A stretch of 64,000 nt of DNA from JBJYIN01 sp046237015 (lineage in GTDB: Bacteria > Pseudomonadota > Gammaproteobacteria > Enterobacterales > Enterobacteriaceae). Position 1 is the first letter of the stretch, and each line of letters begins with the position of its first letter. Where the stretch lies: positions 62,001 to 126,000 of the forward strand of contig NZ_JBJYIN010000004.1 of NCBI RefSeq assembly GCF_046237015.1. Direction: 5' to 3'. Of this stretch, positions 28,465 to 36,666 are shown piece by piece. The notes under the pieces are model-generated. The model had not been told where the DNA came from and searched no databases. It saw only the letters and a list, made by a program, of their open reading frames with translations. The position numbers were made by a program, and so were the translations under genes.

Positions 28465-28791
28465 ATGAAGAGTGACTTTAATTCACAGCTTATTTATTTA
28501 TCTGACGAACTGAGTTCATCTTATGATAAGCCTACTTTTTCTGATGAAGATAACTATATTGAGAATAAGAGGATAAAATCAAAAATTATTGATTTTATCT
28601 TGGATGCTCATTCTTGTGGGGAAATATTATTTGTCGAGAATGCATTAAAGCTTCTTTTGAATAATACTGGATGCCAAGAAGATTTTGAGATTTTGGAAGA
28701 AATACTACGTCCGGTTATTGAGAAAGATATCATCGATAAAGAGTTATTAAATAAATATCTAAAAGAGAGCCCGTTATCTCGATGGTTATAG
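28465..28791 (+). CDS. Hypothetical acidic protein, 108 aa
   Basis: MKSDFNSQLIYLSDELSSSY... with a mostly helical, Asp/Glu-rich composition and no membrane segment. It follows the SUKH gene by 87 bp in the same direction and its size and acidity suit a second immunity protein, but I recognise no family. The ribosome site before ATG 28465 is poor, which lowers confidence. The stop lies 1 bp before a long ERIC element. Confidence 0.45.
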   Translation: MKSDFNSQLIYLSDELSSSYDKPTFSDEDNYIENKRIKSKIIDFILDAHSCGEILFVENALKLLLNNTGCQEDFEILEEILRPVIEKDIIDKELLNKYLKESPLSRWL

Positions 28792-28792
28792 A

Positions 28793-28990
28793 TATACCCA
28801 AAATAATTCAAGTTTCAGGAAGGCGGCAAGCGAAGGACAAATTCGTCGGGAACGAATTTGACCAGCCTTTGGCTGGCCTCCGGTGAGAGACAGGATGTCT
28901 CTCATCTAATCCCGATGAGCTTACTTGAGTAAGTGATTCGGGTGAGTGAGCGCAGCCAACGCACATGTAACTTGAAGTATGACGGGTATA
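28793..28990. repeat. Long ERIC element, 198 bp
   Basis: Same length and layout as the copy at 3930: ERIC ends, core hairpin CCCGATGAGCTTACTTGAG...TCGGG and the three extra stem-loops. The middle loop is TTT here where the 3930 copy has AAC. It directly follows the stop of the 108-aa ORF. Confidence 0.94.
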
Positions 28991-29070
28991 AACTGAATGA
29001 TGGTAGAGTATATCAAGGTGATAAGACGAATAAGCATGCACGTAATCATCGTTATTTTGAAAACATGTGA
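28987..29070 (+). pseudogene. 3' fragment of an unidentified gene, cut by the ERIC
   Basis: From the last bases of the ERIC the frame reads YKLNDGRVYQGDKTNKHARN then HRYFENM and a stop (27 codons). It has no start of its own. The Lys/His/Arg-rich end resembles C-termini of polymorphic toxins or nucleases in character only; no family match is claimed. Sequence 29071-29195 shows nothing further. Confidence 0.35.
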
Positions 29071-29195
29071 GAATTTCGGAATGCCCTATTCAATTTTTTC
29101 TCAACCACTCAGCCAGAAATAGCCGTCGTCACAATCTAGTTGGTTTGGCTACGGTTCAGAAAAAATTAGCTTAATGCAAGAGATGCCGGATTTCA

Positions 29196-29222
29196 CAAAA
29201 AAGTCCGCCGAAGCGAACTTTT
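29196..29222 (-). terminator. Terminator of the tRNA-Ser gene
   Basis: On the minus strand AAGTTCGC-TTCG-GCGGACTT is followed by TTTTTTG. The UUCG-type loop and U-tract are typical, and it sits 64 bp past the tRNA 3' end. Confidence 0.85.
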
Positions 29223-29286
29223 GATGTATTCCGTTATGCAAGATAAAATCAAAAAACGAACCAGTTGATCGATCTTATCAAAAATA

Positions 29287-29376
29287 TGGCGGTGAGGGAG
29301 GGATTCGAACCCTCGATACGTTTTCACGTATACACACTTTCCAGGCGTGCTCCTTCAGCCTCTCGGACACCTCACC
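29287..29376 (-). tRNA. tRNA-Ser (anticodon GGA)
   Basis: Minus strand starts GGTGAGGTGTCCGAGAGGCT and ends CCTCACC-G-CCA, with the CCA encoded. The anticodon stem-loop CGCCTGGAAAGTGTG puts GGA at 29342-29340. It is a class II tRNA with a long variable arm (TATACGTGAAAACGTA), 90 nt in all, about two longer in the arm than E. coli serX/serW. In E. coli serX also lies near ycdX. It marks the right border of the accessory segment. Confidence 0.95.
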
Positions 29377-29650
29377 GTGGTCGCCAGCATCTTGTGTTGG
29401 GACGGCGCTAATGTAGGAAAATTGTGCCACAGCGTCAACAAACTTCTGCCCCGATTTGTACGTTTAGTTAAACTTAATGCAATTTGATGCTTTACTCGCC
29501 ATTTATCCCTTTTTACGTACTGAAGCATCCTTCTTTTTACGAAAGTAATATTTCTATTTTGTTAACCTTTGATTGTACGTTACGTACGGTTGCTGTGTGC
29601 TATTCCCAGAGATGTTATGCTATCGGTTACATGCTGACTCAGGAGAAATT

Positions 29651-30388
29651 ATGTATCCCGTCGATTTACATATGCACACCGTCGCCAGTACTCACGCATA
29701 CAGCACTCTGCATGACTATATCGCGGAGGCAAAGAAAAAAAGTATCCGTCTGTTTGCCATCACGGATCATGGTCCGGATATGGCGGATGCGCCGCACTAT
29801 TGGCATTTTATGAATATGCGCGTTTGGCCAAGATTGGTCGATGGCGTGGGGATTTTACGTGGAATTGAAGCGAACATTAAAAACAGACAAGGTGAGATTG
29901 ATTGCACTGGCCCTATGCTAGATCAGGTCGATTTAATTATCGCTGGATTTCATGAACCGGTTTTTCCACCCCAGGACAAAGATATTCATACTGAAGCGAT
30001 GATTGCTACGATGGCGAAGGGTGACGCACATATTATTAGCCATCCCGGCAACCCAAAATTCCCTGTTGATATTTGTGCTATCGCTGAAGCGGCTGCTAAA
30101 TATCATGTTGCGCTGGAACTGAATAACTCATCTTTTATGCATTCTCGTAAAGGGAGTGAGCCAAACTGCCGTGCGATTGCGGAAGCTGTACGTGATGCTG
30201 GAGGGATGCTTTCTTTAGGTTCTGATTCGCATATCGCTTTTTCTTTGGGTGATTTTACCCACTGCGAACGTATTCTGCAGGAAGTAAATTTTCCGCCGGA
30301 GAGAATTTTAAACGTAACACCTCGACGAGTTCTGGATTTTTTGGAACAAAGAGGAAAGCCCGCCATTACTGAATTGGCTAATTTGTGA
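29651..30388 (+). CDS. ycdX: PHP-domain phosphatase YcdX
   Basis: Trinuclear-zinc phosphatase of the PHP family; E. coli YcdX is a phosphatase linked to swarming. 245 residues, as in E. coli. ATG 29651 has AGGAGA 4 bp upstream; the longer frame from 29573 is upstream sequence. Metal ligands show as DLHMHT, ITDHG, HEPVF, SHPGNP and GSDSH. Followed 27 bp later by ycdY, as in E. coli, so probably an operon. Confidence 0.95.
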   Translation: MYPVDLHMHTVASTHAYSTLHDYIAEAKKKSIRLFAITDHGPDMADAPHYWHFMNMRVWPRLVDGVGILRGIEANIKNRQGEIDCTGPMLDQVDLIIAGFHEPVFPPQDKDIHTEAMIATMAKGDAHIISHPGNPKFPVDICAIAEAAAKYHVALELNNSSFMHSRKGSEPNCRAIAEAVRDAGGMLSLGSDSHIAFSLGDFTHCERILQEVNFPPERILNVTPRRVLDFLEQRGKPAITELANL

Positions 30389-30415
30389 CGTTGTCACTAA
30401 TTTAATGAGAGCTAA

Positions 30416-30985
30416 ATGAACGAATTTTCTATCGTATGCCGCATATTAGGCACGTTGTTTTACCGCCATCCGCAAGATCCGGTTTTAGCGCCAGTGTTTA
30501 CCCTCATCAAAAAGGGAGATTTCCAACAACACTGGCCACTGGAGCAAGATGCGTTGCTGGAAAGATTACAAAAGAATGTTGATCTGTCAGCAATGGAAGC
30601 TGACTATCAGTCGTTGTTTGGTGGTGATGATTGTGCGGTATCACCATGGCGTTCAACCTATATCGATGCTGAAGACACAGATATTCGTACTTTTTTGCAA
30701 ACACGGGGCATGCCGTTGAAGGCGGGGCCAGTAGATCATTTTGGTCTGTTACTGTTGTCGGCTTCCTGGTTGGAGGATCAGTCGCAGGAAGACGAAACCG
30801 CTGCACAAATTGCGCTGTTTGATCACTATCTGCTCCCCTGGAGCAATCAGTTTTTAGGCAAAGTTGAAAGCCATGCCACAACGGTGTTTTATCGTACTCT
30901 GGCGATCATTTGTCGTGAAGCACTGGAAGCAATGCGTGATGAGTTGGATGAGGGTGCTGATGATATGGCAGATGCAGAAGAATAA
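30416..30985 (+). CDS. ycdY: TorD/DmsD-family chaperone YcdY
   Basis: Cytosolic helical redox-enzyme-maturation type chaperone; in E. coli YcdY stimulates YcdX, aiding metal loading. 189 residues. Family landmarks include the LFGG segment (YQSLFGGDD), AVSPWRSTYID and the central GPVDHFGLLL helix. Shares direction and spacing with ycdX. The acidic C-terminus (DELDEGADDMADAEE) is low complexity. Confidence 0.93.
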   Translation: MNEFSIVCRILGTLFYRHPQDPVLAPVFTLIKKGDFQQHWPLEQDALLERLQKNVDLSAMEADYQSLFGGDDCAVSPWRSTYIDAEDTDIRTFLQTRGMPLKAGPVDHFGLLLLSASWLEDQSQEDETAAQIALFDHYLLPWSNQFLGKVESHATTVFYRTLAIICREALEAMRDELDEGADDMADAEE

Positions 30986-31003
30986 AAATAAAGAGAGCTA
31001 AAC

Positions 31004-31044
31004 CACATAAGCGTTTGCGATGGCGTTTTTGCACACGCTTATGT
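31004..31044. repeat. Inverted repeat between ycdY and yceB
   Basis: Perfect 11-bp arms CACATAAGCGT/ACGCTTATGTG around a 19-nt spacer in the convergent gap. There is no T-run outside the stem, so its role as a terminator is uncertain. Confidence 0.45.
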
Positions 31045-31058
31045 GCTGAAAACAGGTA

Positions 31059-31622
31059 TTAATCAGTCAACAAGATGACAATTTGCCCCGGTTTGATCTC
31101 AATACCTTTTGCCATTTTCTTCGCCAATGCTTCAGTTTTGCTCTTGTCTGCATTCAGAACATAAACTGGTTTTTGGTTAAAATAACTTTTCAGGGATTGG
31201 TCTAGGTAAGGGCTAAGTGTCTTGATCACCGTCTGCATTTTTTCAGGTTGAACGGCGTAATCGATCAGTTCCATGTCTTTTAGGTAGATGGCTCCCTGTG
31301 CCTTATCGAACACCGGCTGTGCCTTTAACGTGAGATTCATGTCGGCCGTCTGGTTACCAAGTAGTGAGGTGATGTCTACCTTGGCATGGCCTGATAGGGT
31401 GACTTTCCCCGGCTCACTTCTGCCGATCTGGCTGGCAAGTTCGGTCAGAACAATATTGGCATCAACCACGCCCGGTACGCCAAGCTGTTTTTTATAATCG
31501 TTATGCTGTTGCAGGTATTCGTTAACTTCTTGTTCACTGAGGGTATATTGCGTCAGTTTATTGCAAGCGCTTAGCGTAAAAACAATCAGCAGGGCTGTGG
31601 CTGCCAATCCTAATTTCTTCAT
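31059..31622 (-). CDS. yceB: DUF1439 lipoprotein YceB
   Basis: Outer-membrane-type lipoprotein of unknown role. I take ATG 31622 (MKKLGLAATALLIVFTLSAC): GAGG lies 8 bp upstream and the lipobox LSAC (Cys20) is then correctly placed; a start at 31649 would add nine residues. 187 residues against 186 in E. coli. Conserved body: QLGVPGVVDANIVLT, SQIGRSEPGKVTLSG, PVFDKAQGAIYLKDMELID. Same order (yceB-grxB-mdtH) as E. coli. Confidence 0.93.
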   Translation of the reverse strand: MKKLGLAATALLIVFTLSACNKLTQYTLSEQEVNEYLQQHNDYKKQLGVPGVVDANIVLTELASQIGRSEPGKVTLSGHAKVDITSLLGNQTADMNLTLKAQPVFDKAQGAIYLKDMELIDYAVQPEKMQTVIKTLSPYLDQSLKSYFNQKPVYVLNADKSKTEALAKKMAKGIEIKPGQIVILLTD

Positions 31623-31808
31623 TACATTAACCTCAATCGGTTTTTCCACGAGTGTTATCCAATCAGCAATATGCTGGTACAGAGTGTATGCTTGTGCCGA
31701 TCATCCCAATCAGATAGCACTGAAATAATAGATAAAACATCCCCAGCCGTATGAGCGTTCCGGCAATAACATGCCGCTTCCTTGAGAAGCGGCCGGGGGA
31801 TCAGTCTA

Positions 31809-32456
31809 TTACTGGGCCAGACTGCTTAACAAGGTAACCTGAGTCTGCTTAGCCATATTGTCACGATAGTTAGCAACACGCGAAGGTGGCGTGACCCCCA
31901 TGACGATCGACAAGGACCGTAACAACGGGAACAAATGAATGTCATCGGTCGATAATTCTCCATTGCAGGCATTCGGTTGAACGATCAATGAATCCAGTTC
32001 CGTCAGGTCATTGTTCAGCTTTTTGATTAGCCCCTGAGAGTGCTTAAGGTGTTCGGCAAAACTGCCTAACTGAGCCTCTTTTTTATTAATGAAATACTGA
32101 CGGGCCGACGCTAAAGCAAACTCTTCAAATGCCGCTTGTGCAAAGCGTGGAATAATCAAACGAGGGGTATAGTCAGATACTTTGCGTAACCATGCTGCGA
32201 TGGCAGGGTTGGTTGGGCCAGTCAGGAGCGGTTTCCGATCATAGTTATCAATGAAATGAACGATGTCCATACTTTCTGGCATATGGCTGCCGTCCTCTTT
32301 TTGGAGGATGGGGACCATTTTCTGACCGATCAACCGCGTTGGCGTTTCTTCATCATCATTGGCTAAGATTTGCAGTTCAACAGGGATATTCTTCAGGCCA
32401 AAAATCATACGTGCTTTCACACAGTAGGGGCAATGATCGTAAATATATAACTTCAT
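31809..32456 (-). CDS. grxB: Glutaredoxin 2
   Basis: Glutathione-dependent disulfide oxidoreductase with a GST-like fold. 215 residues exactly as in E. coli when starting at ATG 32456 (MKLYIYDHCPYC); the frame upstream to 32510 lacks support. Active site CPYC at residues 9-12, cis-Pro loop MVPIL, and the helical C-terminal GST domain. Upstream gap 32457-32739 shows no gene. Confidence 0.96.
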   Translation of the reverse strand: MKLYIYDHCPYCVKARMIFGLKNIPVELQILANDDEETPTRLIGQKMVPILQKEDGSHMPESMDIVHFIDNYDRKPLLTGPTNPAIAAWLRKVSDYTPRLIIPRFAQAAFEEFALASARQYFINKKEAQLGSFAEHLKHSQGLIKKLNNDLTELDSLIVQPNACNGELSTDDIHLFPLLRSLSIVMGVTPPSRVANYRDNMAKQTQVTLLSSLAQ

Positions 32457-32739
32457 ACTAGTTATCCTCTGGTTCACTGATTTACCCGCGGTCTGATGTG
32501 GTTGGCGCATCCTTATTGCTCATTTACGCTGTCCATTTGGCTTAGATCGGCTATCAGCTAGCGACCCCCATTGTTAGCCACATCATAACGCCGGGTATAG
32601 GACAATGGCCGCGTGAGCGGTCCAAGCATACGACAAATAATCGATAACAAAGCAATTGATAACAATCATTTGAATGTATTGGGAAAGTATGAGGCGCTTT
32701 GGCGGGGAGATCAACTCAGACACAAACGTGGTACAGAAA
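32457..32739. other. mdtH-grxB intergenic region, nothing clear seen
   Basis: The gap between grxB and mdtH is 329 bp, partly the grxB promoter. Apart from the hairpin at 32742 I see no gene, repeat or convincing operator. Confidence 0.4.
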
Positions 32740-32741
32740 CG

Positions 32742-32775
32742 CCAAGCTGCGGGTTGTAATATGCCCGCAGCTTGG
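32742..32775 (-). terminator. Strong hairpin after mdtH
   Basis: Perfect 12-bp stem CCAAGCTGCGGG/CCCGCAGCTTGG with a 10-nt loop, 11 bp past the mdtH stop. The following minus-strand bases (CGTTTCT) form only a weak U-tract. Confidence 0.65.
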
Positions 32776-32785
32776 ATAAGAGCGG

Positions 32786-33991
32786 TTAATGCCCGCCGAG
32801 CATGGCGGGTTCAATACGCCGTTGATTAAACTGCCAATAGAGCGCGGCTAGCGTTAAGAAGCCGATACTGCCTAGCATGAACCAAGGCAGTTCTGGCTGA
32901 TTTAACGCGTGACCGGTATCGAATAACCAGCCGCCGCCGCTGTAACCAATTGCGCCGCCCAGTGCAAGCCCGAGACGGCTGAATCCCATGTAACTGCCTC
33001 TGGCCCGGGCATCCGCTAATGATGCACTGAGTGTTTCACGGGCGGGTTCTGCAATGATGGAACCGATATAAAACAAGCTAATCAGAATCAACAAGGATTG
33101 CAGCGTGGTCGTCAGGCCAATCGGGAACATGCTGACCGACATAATAAACAGACCTGCCATCAGCCGTTGTTCCAGCCGGAAACGTTTTTCACTCCAGCGC
33201 GCGATGGGATAAAGCAACGTCAGAGACAGCGATGCCTCAATCGCATACATCCATTTAACCGCTGAAGGGGTACCGGCAATTTCATTCACCATGATGGGCA
33301 ACATCAATAACACCTGAACCGCCAGCATGTAATAACCGGTTAGTGTTAAAACGTAAGTCAGAAAACGACGGTCACGGATCACGCGGGTTAATCCTTCTCG
33401 TATCGGTGTTCTCACCGTCGAGATACGGTACGCGGGCAACAACCACATGTTCAGCGCTGCGGCTAAAACGAAGATCACTGCGCCTGCCCAGCAGACGATT
33501 TCAAAGTCATATTGCAGCAACCAACTGCCGATAAGGGCACCAATGACGGCACCAGCACTGTCCTGCATCATCAACAATGAATAGAAACGCCCCCGTTCCT
33601 GCGGACGAACCAGTTTGATAACCAGCGCGGTTCTTGGGGGATCAAAAAGCGTGCCGCCTAAACCAGAGAGTGCGCAGGAGAGCCATAGAAGCCAGGGTTC
33701 ATCTGCAATCGCCATGAAAACAAAGCCGGAGGCACGCAACAACATGCCAGTGATAATCATCGGTTTGGCGCCGAAGCGGTCAGCAATCGCACCGCCGAAA
33801 ATCCCCAACCCTTGCTGAATAAACTGACGTAATCCCAGAGCAATACCAACGAGCAATGCCGCCCAGCCAAGCTGATCGACAAAGCGGATGGAAATAAGAG
33901 GGAATACGACGAAAAATCCCAGAACCACCAGCATATTATCTAATAATAAAAAATACTTGCCCAGGCTCCGAGCTTGCGACATCAGAGGCAT
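32786..33991 (-). CDS. mdtH: Multidrug efflux MFS transporter MdtH
   Basis: Inner-membrane major facilitator drug:H+ antiporter (norfloxacin and enoxacin resistance in E. coli when overproduced). 401 residues with about 12 hydrophobic helices. Motif A-like GGAIADRFGAKP in the loop after TM2, and the well-conserved segments LSGLGGTLFDPPRTALV and AEPARETLSASLADARARG. Conserved neighbourhood: divergent from rimJ. Confidence 0.95.
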   Translation of the reverse strand: MPLMSQARSLGKYFLLLDNMLVVLGFFVVFPLISIRFVDQLGWAALLVGIALGLRQFIQQGLGIFGGAIADRFGAKPMIITGMLLRASGFVFMAIADEPWLLWLSCALSGLGGTLFDPPRTALVIKLVRPQERGRFYSLLMMQDSAGAVIGALIGSWLLQYDFEIVCWAGAVIFVLAAALNMWLLPAYRISTVRTPIREGLTRVIRDRRFLTYVLTLTGYYMLAVQVLLMLPIMVNEIAGTPSAVKWMYAIEASLSLTLLYPIARWSEKRFRLEQRLMAGLFIMSVSMFPIGLTTTLQSLLILISLFYIGSIIAEPARETLSASLADARARGSYMGFSRLGLALGGAIGYSGGGWLFDTGHALNQPELPWFMLGSIGFLTLAALYWQFNQRRIEPAMLGGH

Positions 33992-34304
33992 GCTTCACCA
34001 CAAAAAAAGAGGAAAAATAACAGACGTTGCTATTTTGTACTCTATTTCCTTTTTGGGATAGCCCGTTAGTGGATAATATTTTTTTATCGACTTAACGTTA
34101 TCGGCGTAGCATTTTTTGCATAAAAAATAAAATAATTGATTCGATCGGACAATAACTCGGCGAAGTGGATTTTACGCCAGAGAATTTATGCGGTTATAGT
34201 AAGTGTTATCGGCAACGTACGGTATTTTCTGCTTACAGAGAATATCTATTTTTTTTACCCCGATGAATTTTACTTATCGAGCAAACAGAAATTTGGGGGG
34301 AGGG
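33992..34304. other. Divergent mdtH-rimJ promoter region
   Basis: AT-rich 313-bp gap. The rimJ frame is open back to 34203 but GGGGAGGG directly before 34305 fixes the start there. No repeat or operator recognised. Confidence 0.4.
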
Positions 34305-34889
34305 ATGTTTGGTTATCGTTCTACGCCTGCAAAAGTTCATTTAACAACCGATCGGTTAGTGGTGCGTTTGGCCCATGAGCGTGACGCATGGCGTTTGGCG
34401 GAATACTATTCGGAAAATCGTGATTTTCTTAAGCCCTGGGAACCTGTGCGGGACGCCAGCCATTGCTATCCTTCGGGTTGGCAGGCGCGATTGAGTGTGA
34501 TCAGTGATATGCACAAGCAAGGCAGCGCCTACTATTTTTTGCTGCTGGATCACAACGAAAATGAAGTCCTTGGTGTCGCCAATTTCAGTAATGTGCTGCG
34601 CGGTGCTTTTCATGCCTGTTACCTTGGTTATTCGCTGGGGGAAAAGTGGCAGGGGCAAGGCCTGATGTATGAAGCATTGCAGCCAGCGTTGCGCTATATG
34701 CAACGCCAGCAGCATATGCATCGAATTATGGCTAACCATATGCCGCATAATCATCGCAGCGGGGATTTATTAATGAGATTAGGGTTTGAACGCGAGGGCT
34801 ATGCGAAAGATTATTTATTGATTGATGGCAAATGGCAGGATCACGTTTTAACGGTATTGACCAACCATGACTGGAAACCACAGCGCTGA
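34305..34889 (+). CDS. rimJ: Ribosomal protein S5 alanine N-acetyltransferase RimJ
   Basis: GNAT enzyme acetylating the N-terminal alanine of S5; also a 30S assembly factor. 194 residues, the E. coli length, from ATG 34305 with a GGGAGGG ribosome site. The acetyl-CoA pyrophosphate loop appears as GEKWQGQGLMYEAL; LKPWEPVRDASHCYPSGWQAR is diagnostic. Followed 9 bp later by yceH, then mviM and murJ, an order shared with E. coli. Confidence 0.96.
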   Translation: MFGYRSTPAKVHLTTDRLVVRLAHERDAWRLAEYYSENRDFLKPWEPVRDASHCYPSGWQARLSVISDMHKQGSAYYFLLLDHNENEVLGVANFSNVLRGAFHACYLGYSLGEKWQGQGLMYEALQPALRYMQRQQHMHRIMANHMPHNHRSGDLLMRLGFEREGYAKDYLLIDGKWQDHVLTVLTNHDWKPQR

Positions 34890-34898
34890 GGAATCATG

Positions 34899-35537
34899 AT
34901 GAAATATCAGTTAACGGCCCGCGAAGCCAGAGTGATTGGCTGTATGTTGGAAAAACAAATTACCACGCCAGAACAATATCCTATGTCATTAAATGGGGTC
35001 ACGACTGCGTGTAATCAAAAAACAAATCGTGAACCCGTAATGGATCTGAGCGAAATTGACGTTCAGCAAACGTTGGACCTCTTGGTGAAAAAACACTTTT
35101 TACGTACGCTGAGTGGATTTGGCAACCGAGTCGTGAAATATGAGCATCGCTTCTGTAATTCGGAATTTGGCGATCTTAAGTTTTCCCCCGCAGAAGTGGC
35201 CGTCGTCGCAACGTTGTTGTTGCGTGGTGCTCAGACACCAGGTGAATTGAGAACGCGCGCCACTCGGTTACATGAGTTTGCCGATGTGGGAGAAGTGGAA
35301 AACGTTTTGGCTGGTCTGCAACAGCGGGATGATGGTCCCTTTGTGGCGCGTCTGGCGCGAGAACCAGGCAAACGTGAAAGTCGTTACAGCCATTTGTTCA
35401 GCGGTGAGCCTAGTGAACTATTGGCGACGGCGGATGATGCGGTGCCTGACGCCCCACCAGCTTTGGTTGAACGCGTTGCATCGTTAGAAAAAGAGGTTGC
35501 GGAGCTAAAGCGTCAGCTAGCTGAATTATTATCATAA
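34899..35537 (+). CDS. yceH: DUF480 winged-helix protein YceH
   Basis: Conserved protein of unknown function with tandem winged-helix domains (about residues 1-75 and 90-170) and a C-terminal coiled coil (VERVASLEKEVAELKRQLA). 212 residues. Two adjacent ATGs at 34896 and 34899; the second is better spaced (6 bp) from GAGGA. Hallmark LEKQITTPEQYPMSLNGV and CNQKTNREPVMDLSE. Probably one transcript with rimJ and mviM. Confidence 0.93.
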   Translation: MKYQLTAREARVIGCMLEKQITTPEQYPMSLNGVTTACNQKTNREPVMDLSEIDVQQTLDLLVKKHFLRTLSGFGNRVVKYEHRFCNSEFGDLKFSPAEVAVVATLLLRGAQTPGELRTRATRLHEFADVGEVENVLAGLQQRDDGPFVARLAREPGKRESRYSHLFSGEPSELLATADDAVPDAPPALVERVASLEKEVAELKRQLAELLS

Positions 35538-35570
35538 CTATATTCATCATTCATCGTTGCCGGAGAGGTC

Positions 35571-36533
35571 ATGCAAACGCCCATCGGATTATCAGCAAAC
35601 GCCATCGAAAAGGATCGTGCGCTATTGCGCGTGGGGATTGTGGGGCTAGGGTCCATCGCCCAGAAGGCCTATTTACCCATATTAAGTCAGGCGGTGCGGT
35701 GGCAACTGGTTGGGGCGTATTCACCCGGCAAAGAAAAAGCATTGCGACTTTGCCTGCAATATCGGATACATCACTTTAGTGACATTAACGCACTGGCTGC
35801 CCAGTGTGATGCCGTGTTTGTGCACAGCAGTACCGAGACACATTTTTCTGTTGTCAGTGCGTTATTGCAGGCAGGCGTGCATGTTTATGTTGATAAACCG
35901 CTGGCTGAAACGATAGAACAGGCCGAGATTCTGATTGCGTTGGCGGAGCAACGACAAAAAAATTTAATGGTGGGCTTTAATCGTCGTTTTGCCCCGTTGT
36001 ATCAGCGTTTAAAACATCAGGTTACACATCTCGCTTCGCTCCGTATGGATAAACACCGTATGGCGAGTATTGGCCCTCAGCCGATGCGCTTCACGCTGCT
36101 GGACGATTATTTACATGTGATCGATACCGCACTGTGGCTGGCTGGGGAAGTGACGCAGTTGAAAGGGGGAATATTGCAATGCAATGCTCAAGGACAGCTA
36201 CAGTATGCGGAGCATCATTTTCAATCGGCCAATAGTAGTCTGATTACCACCAGTATGCATCGTCATGCGGGAAGCCAATGTGAGCGGATATACGCAATAA
36301 CGGATGGGGCGCAGTATCAGGTGGATGAGATGCGCGAATGGCGTCAGGAACAGCAGGGGGGTATCACCTGTACTCCGGTCGCTTCTTGGCAAACTACGCT
36401 GGAGCAGCGCGGTTTTGTTGGCGCGGTTAATCATTTTATTGATTCCATTGAGCAGCAGAAACCAGCGGAAACATCAGGTAAACAAGCATTACGCGCGCAA
36501 TATATTATTGAAGAACTCTTGGGAAAAAGCTGA
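35571..36533 (+). CDS. mviM: Gfo/Idh/MocA-family oxidoreductase MviM (YceM)
   Basis: Predicted NAD(P)-dependent sugar-type dehydrogenase, substrate unknown. 320 residues. The Rossmann motif is GIVGLGSIAQKAYLP (about residues 23-37); the sugar-binding EKP-like motif appears as YVDKPLAET; C-terminal alpha/beta domain contains LRMDKHR and LDDYLHVIDTALWL. Contiguous with yceH (33-bp gap) and next to murJ, as in E. coli, though no role in murein export is shown. Confidence 0.93.
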   Translation: MQTPIGLSANAIEKDRALLRVGIVGLGSIAQKAYLPILSQAVRWQLVGAYSPGKEKALRLCLQYRIHHFSDINALAAQCDAVFVHSSTETHFSVVSALLQAGVHVYVDKPLAETIEQAEILIALAEQRQKNLMVGFNRRFAPLYQRLKHQVTHLASLRMDKHRMASIGPQPMRFTLLDDYLHVIDTALWLAGEVTQLKGGILQCNAQGQLQYAEHHFQSANSSLITTSMHRHAGSQCERIYAITDGAQYQVDEMREWRQEQQGGITCTPVASWQTTLEQRGFVGAVNHFIDSIEQQKPAETSGKQALRAQYIIEELLGKS

Positions 36534-36666
36534 AAAAAACGGCAGTCATGATATTGCCGGGTAGCTATTAAGCGAGCAATGCGTAGACTAGGCGCACCCC
36601 GCAATCAGATGGCCAATAATCTCTGATGGTCAATAATCGTCCCTGGACGTTTCAGAATATAATCGG

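Noticed and set aside
28808..29041. 77-codon minus-strand frame
   Set aside because: It is a translation of the long ERIC repeat.
29484..29813. 109-codon frame before and into ycdX
   Set aside because: Out of phase with ycdX, whose start at 29651 and product are well supported.
32640..32670. Possible Fur box (TTGATAACAATCATTTG) upstream of grxB
   Set aside because: Only a loose match to the 19-bp consensus and too far from grxB; no iron gene nearby.
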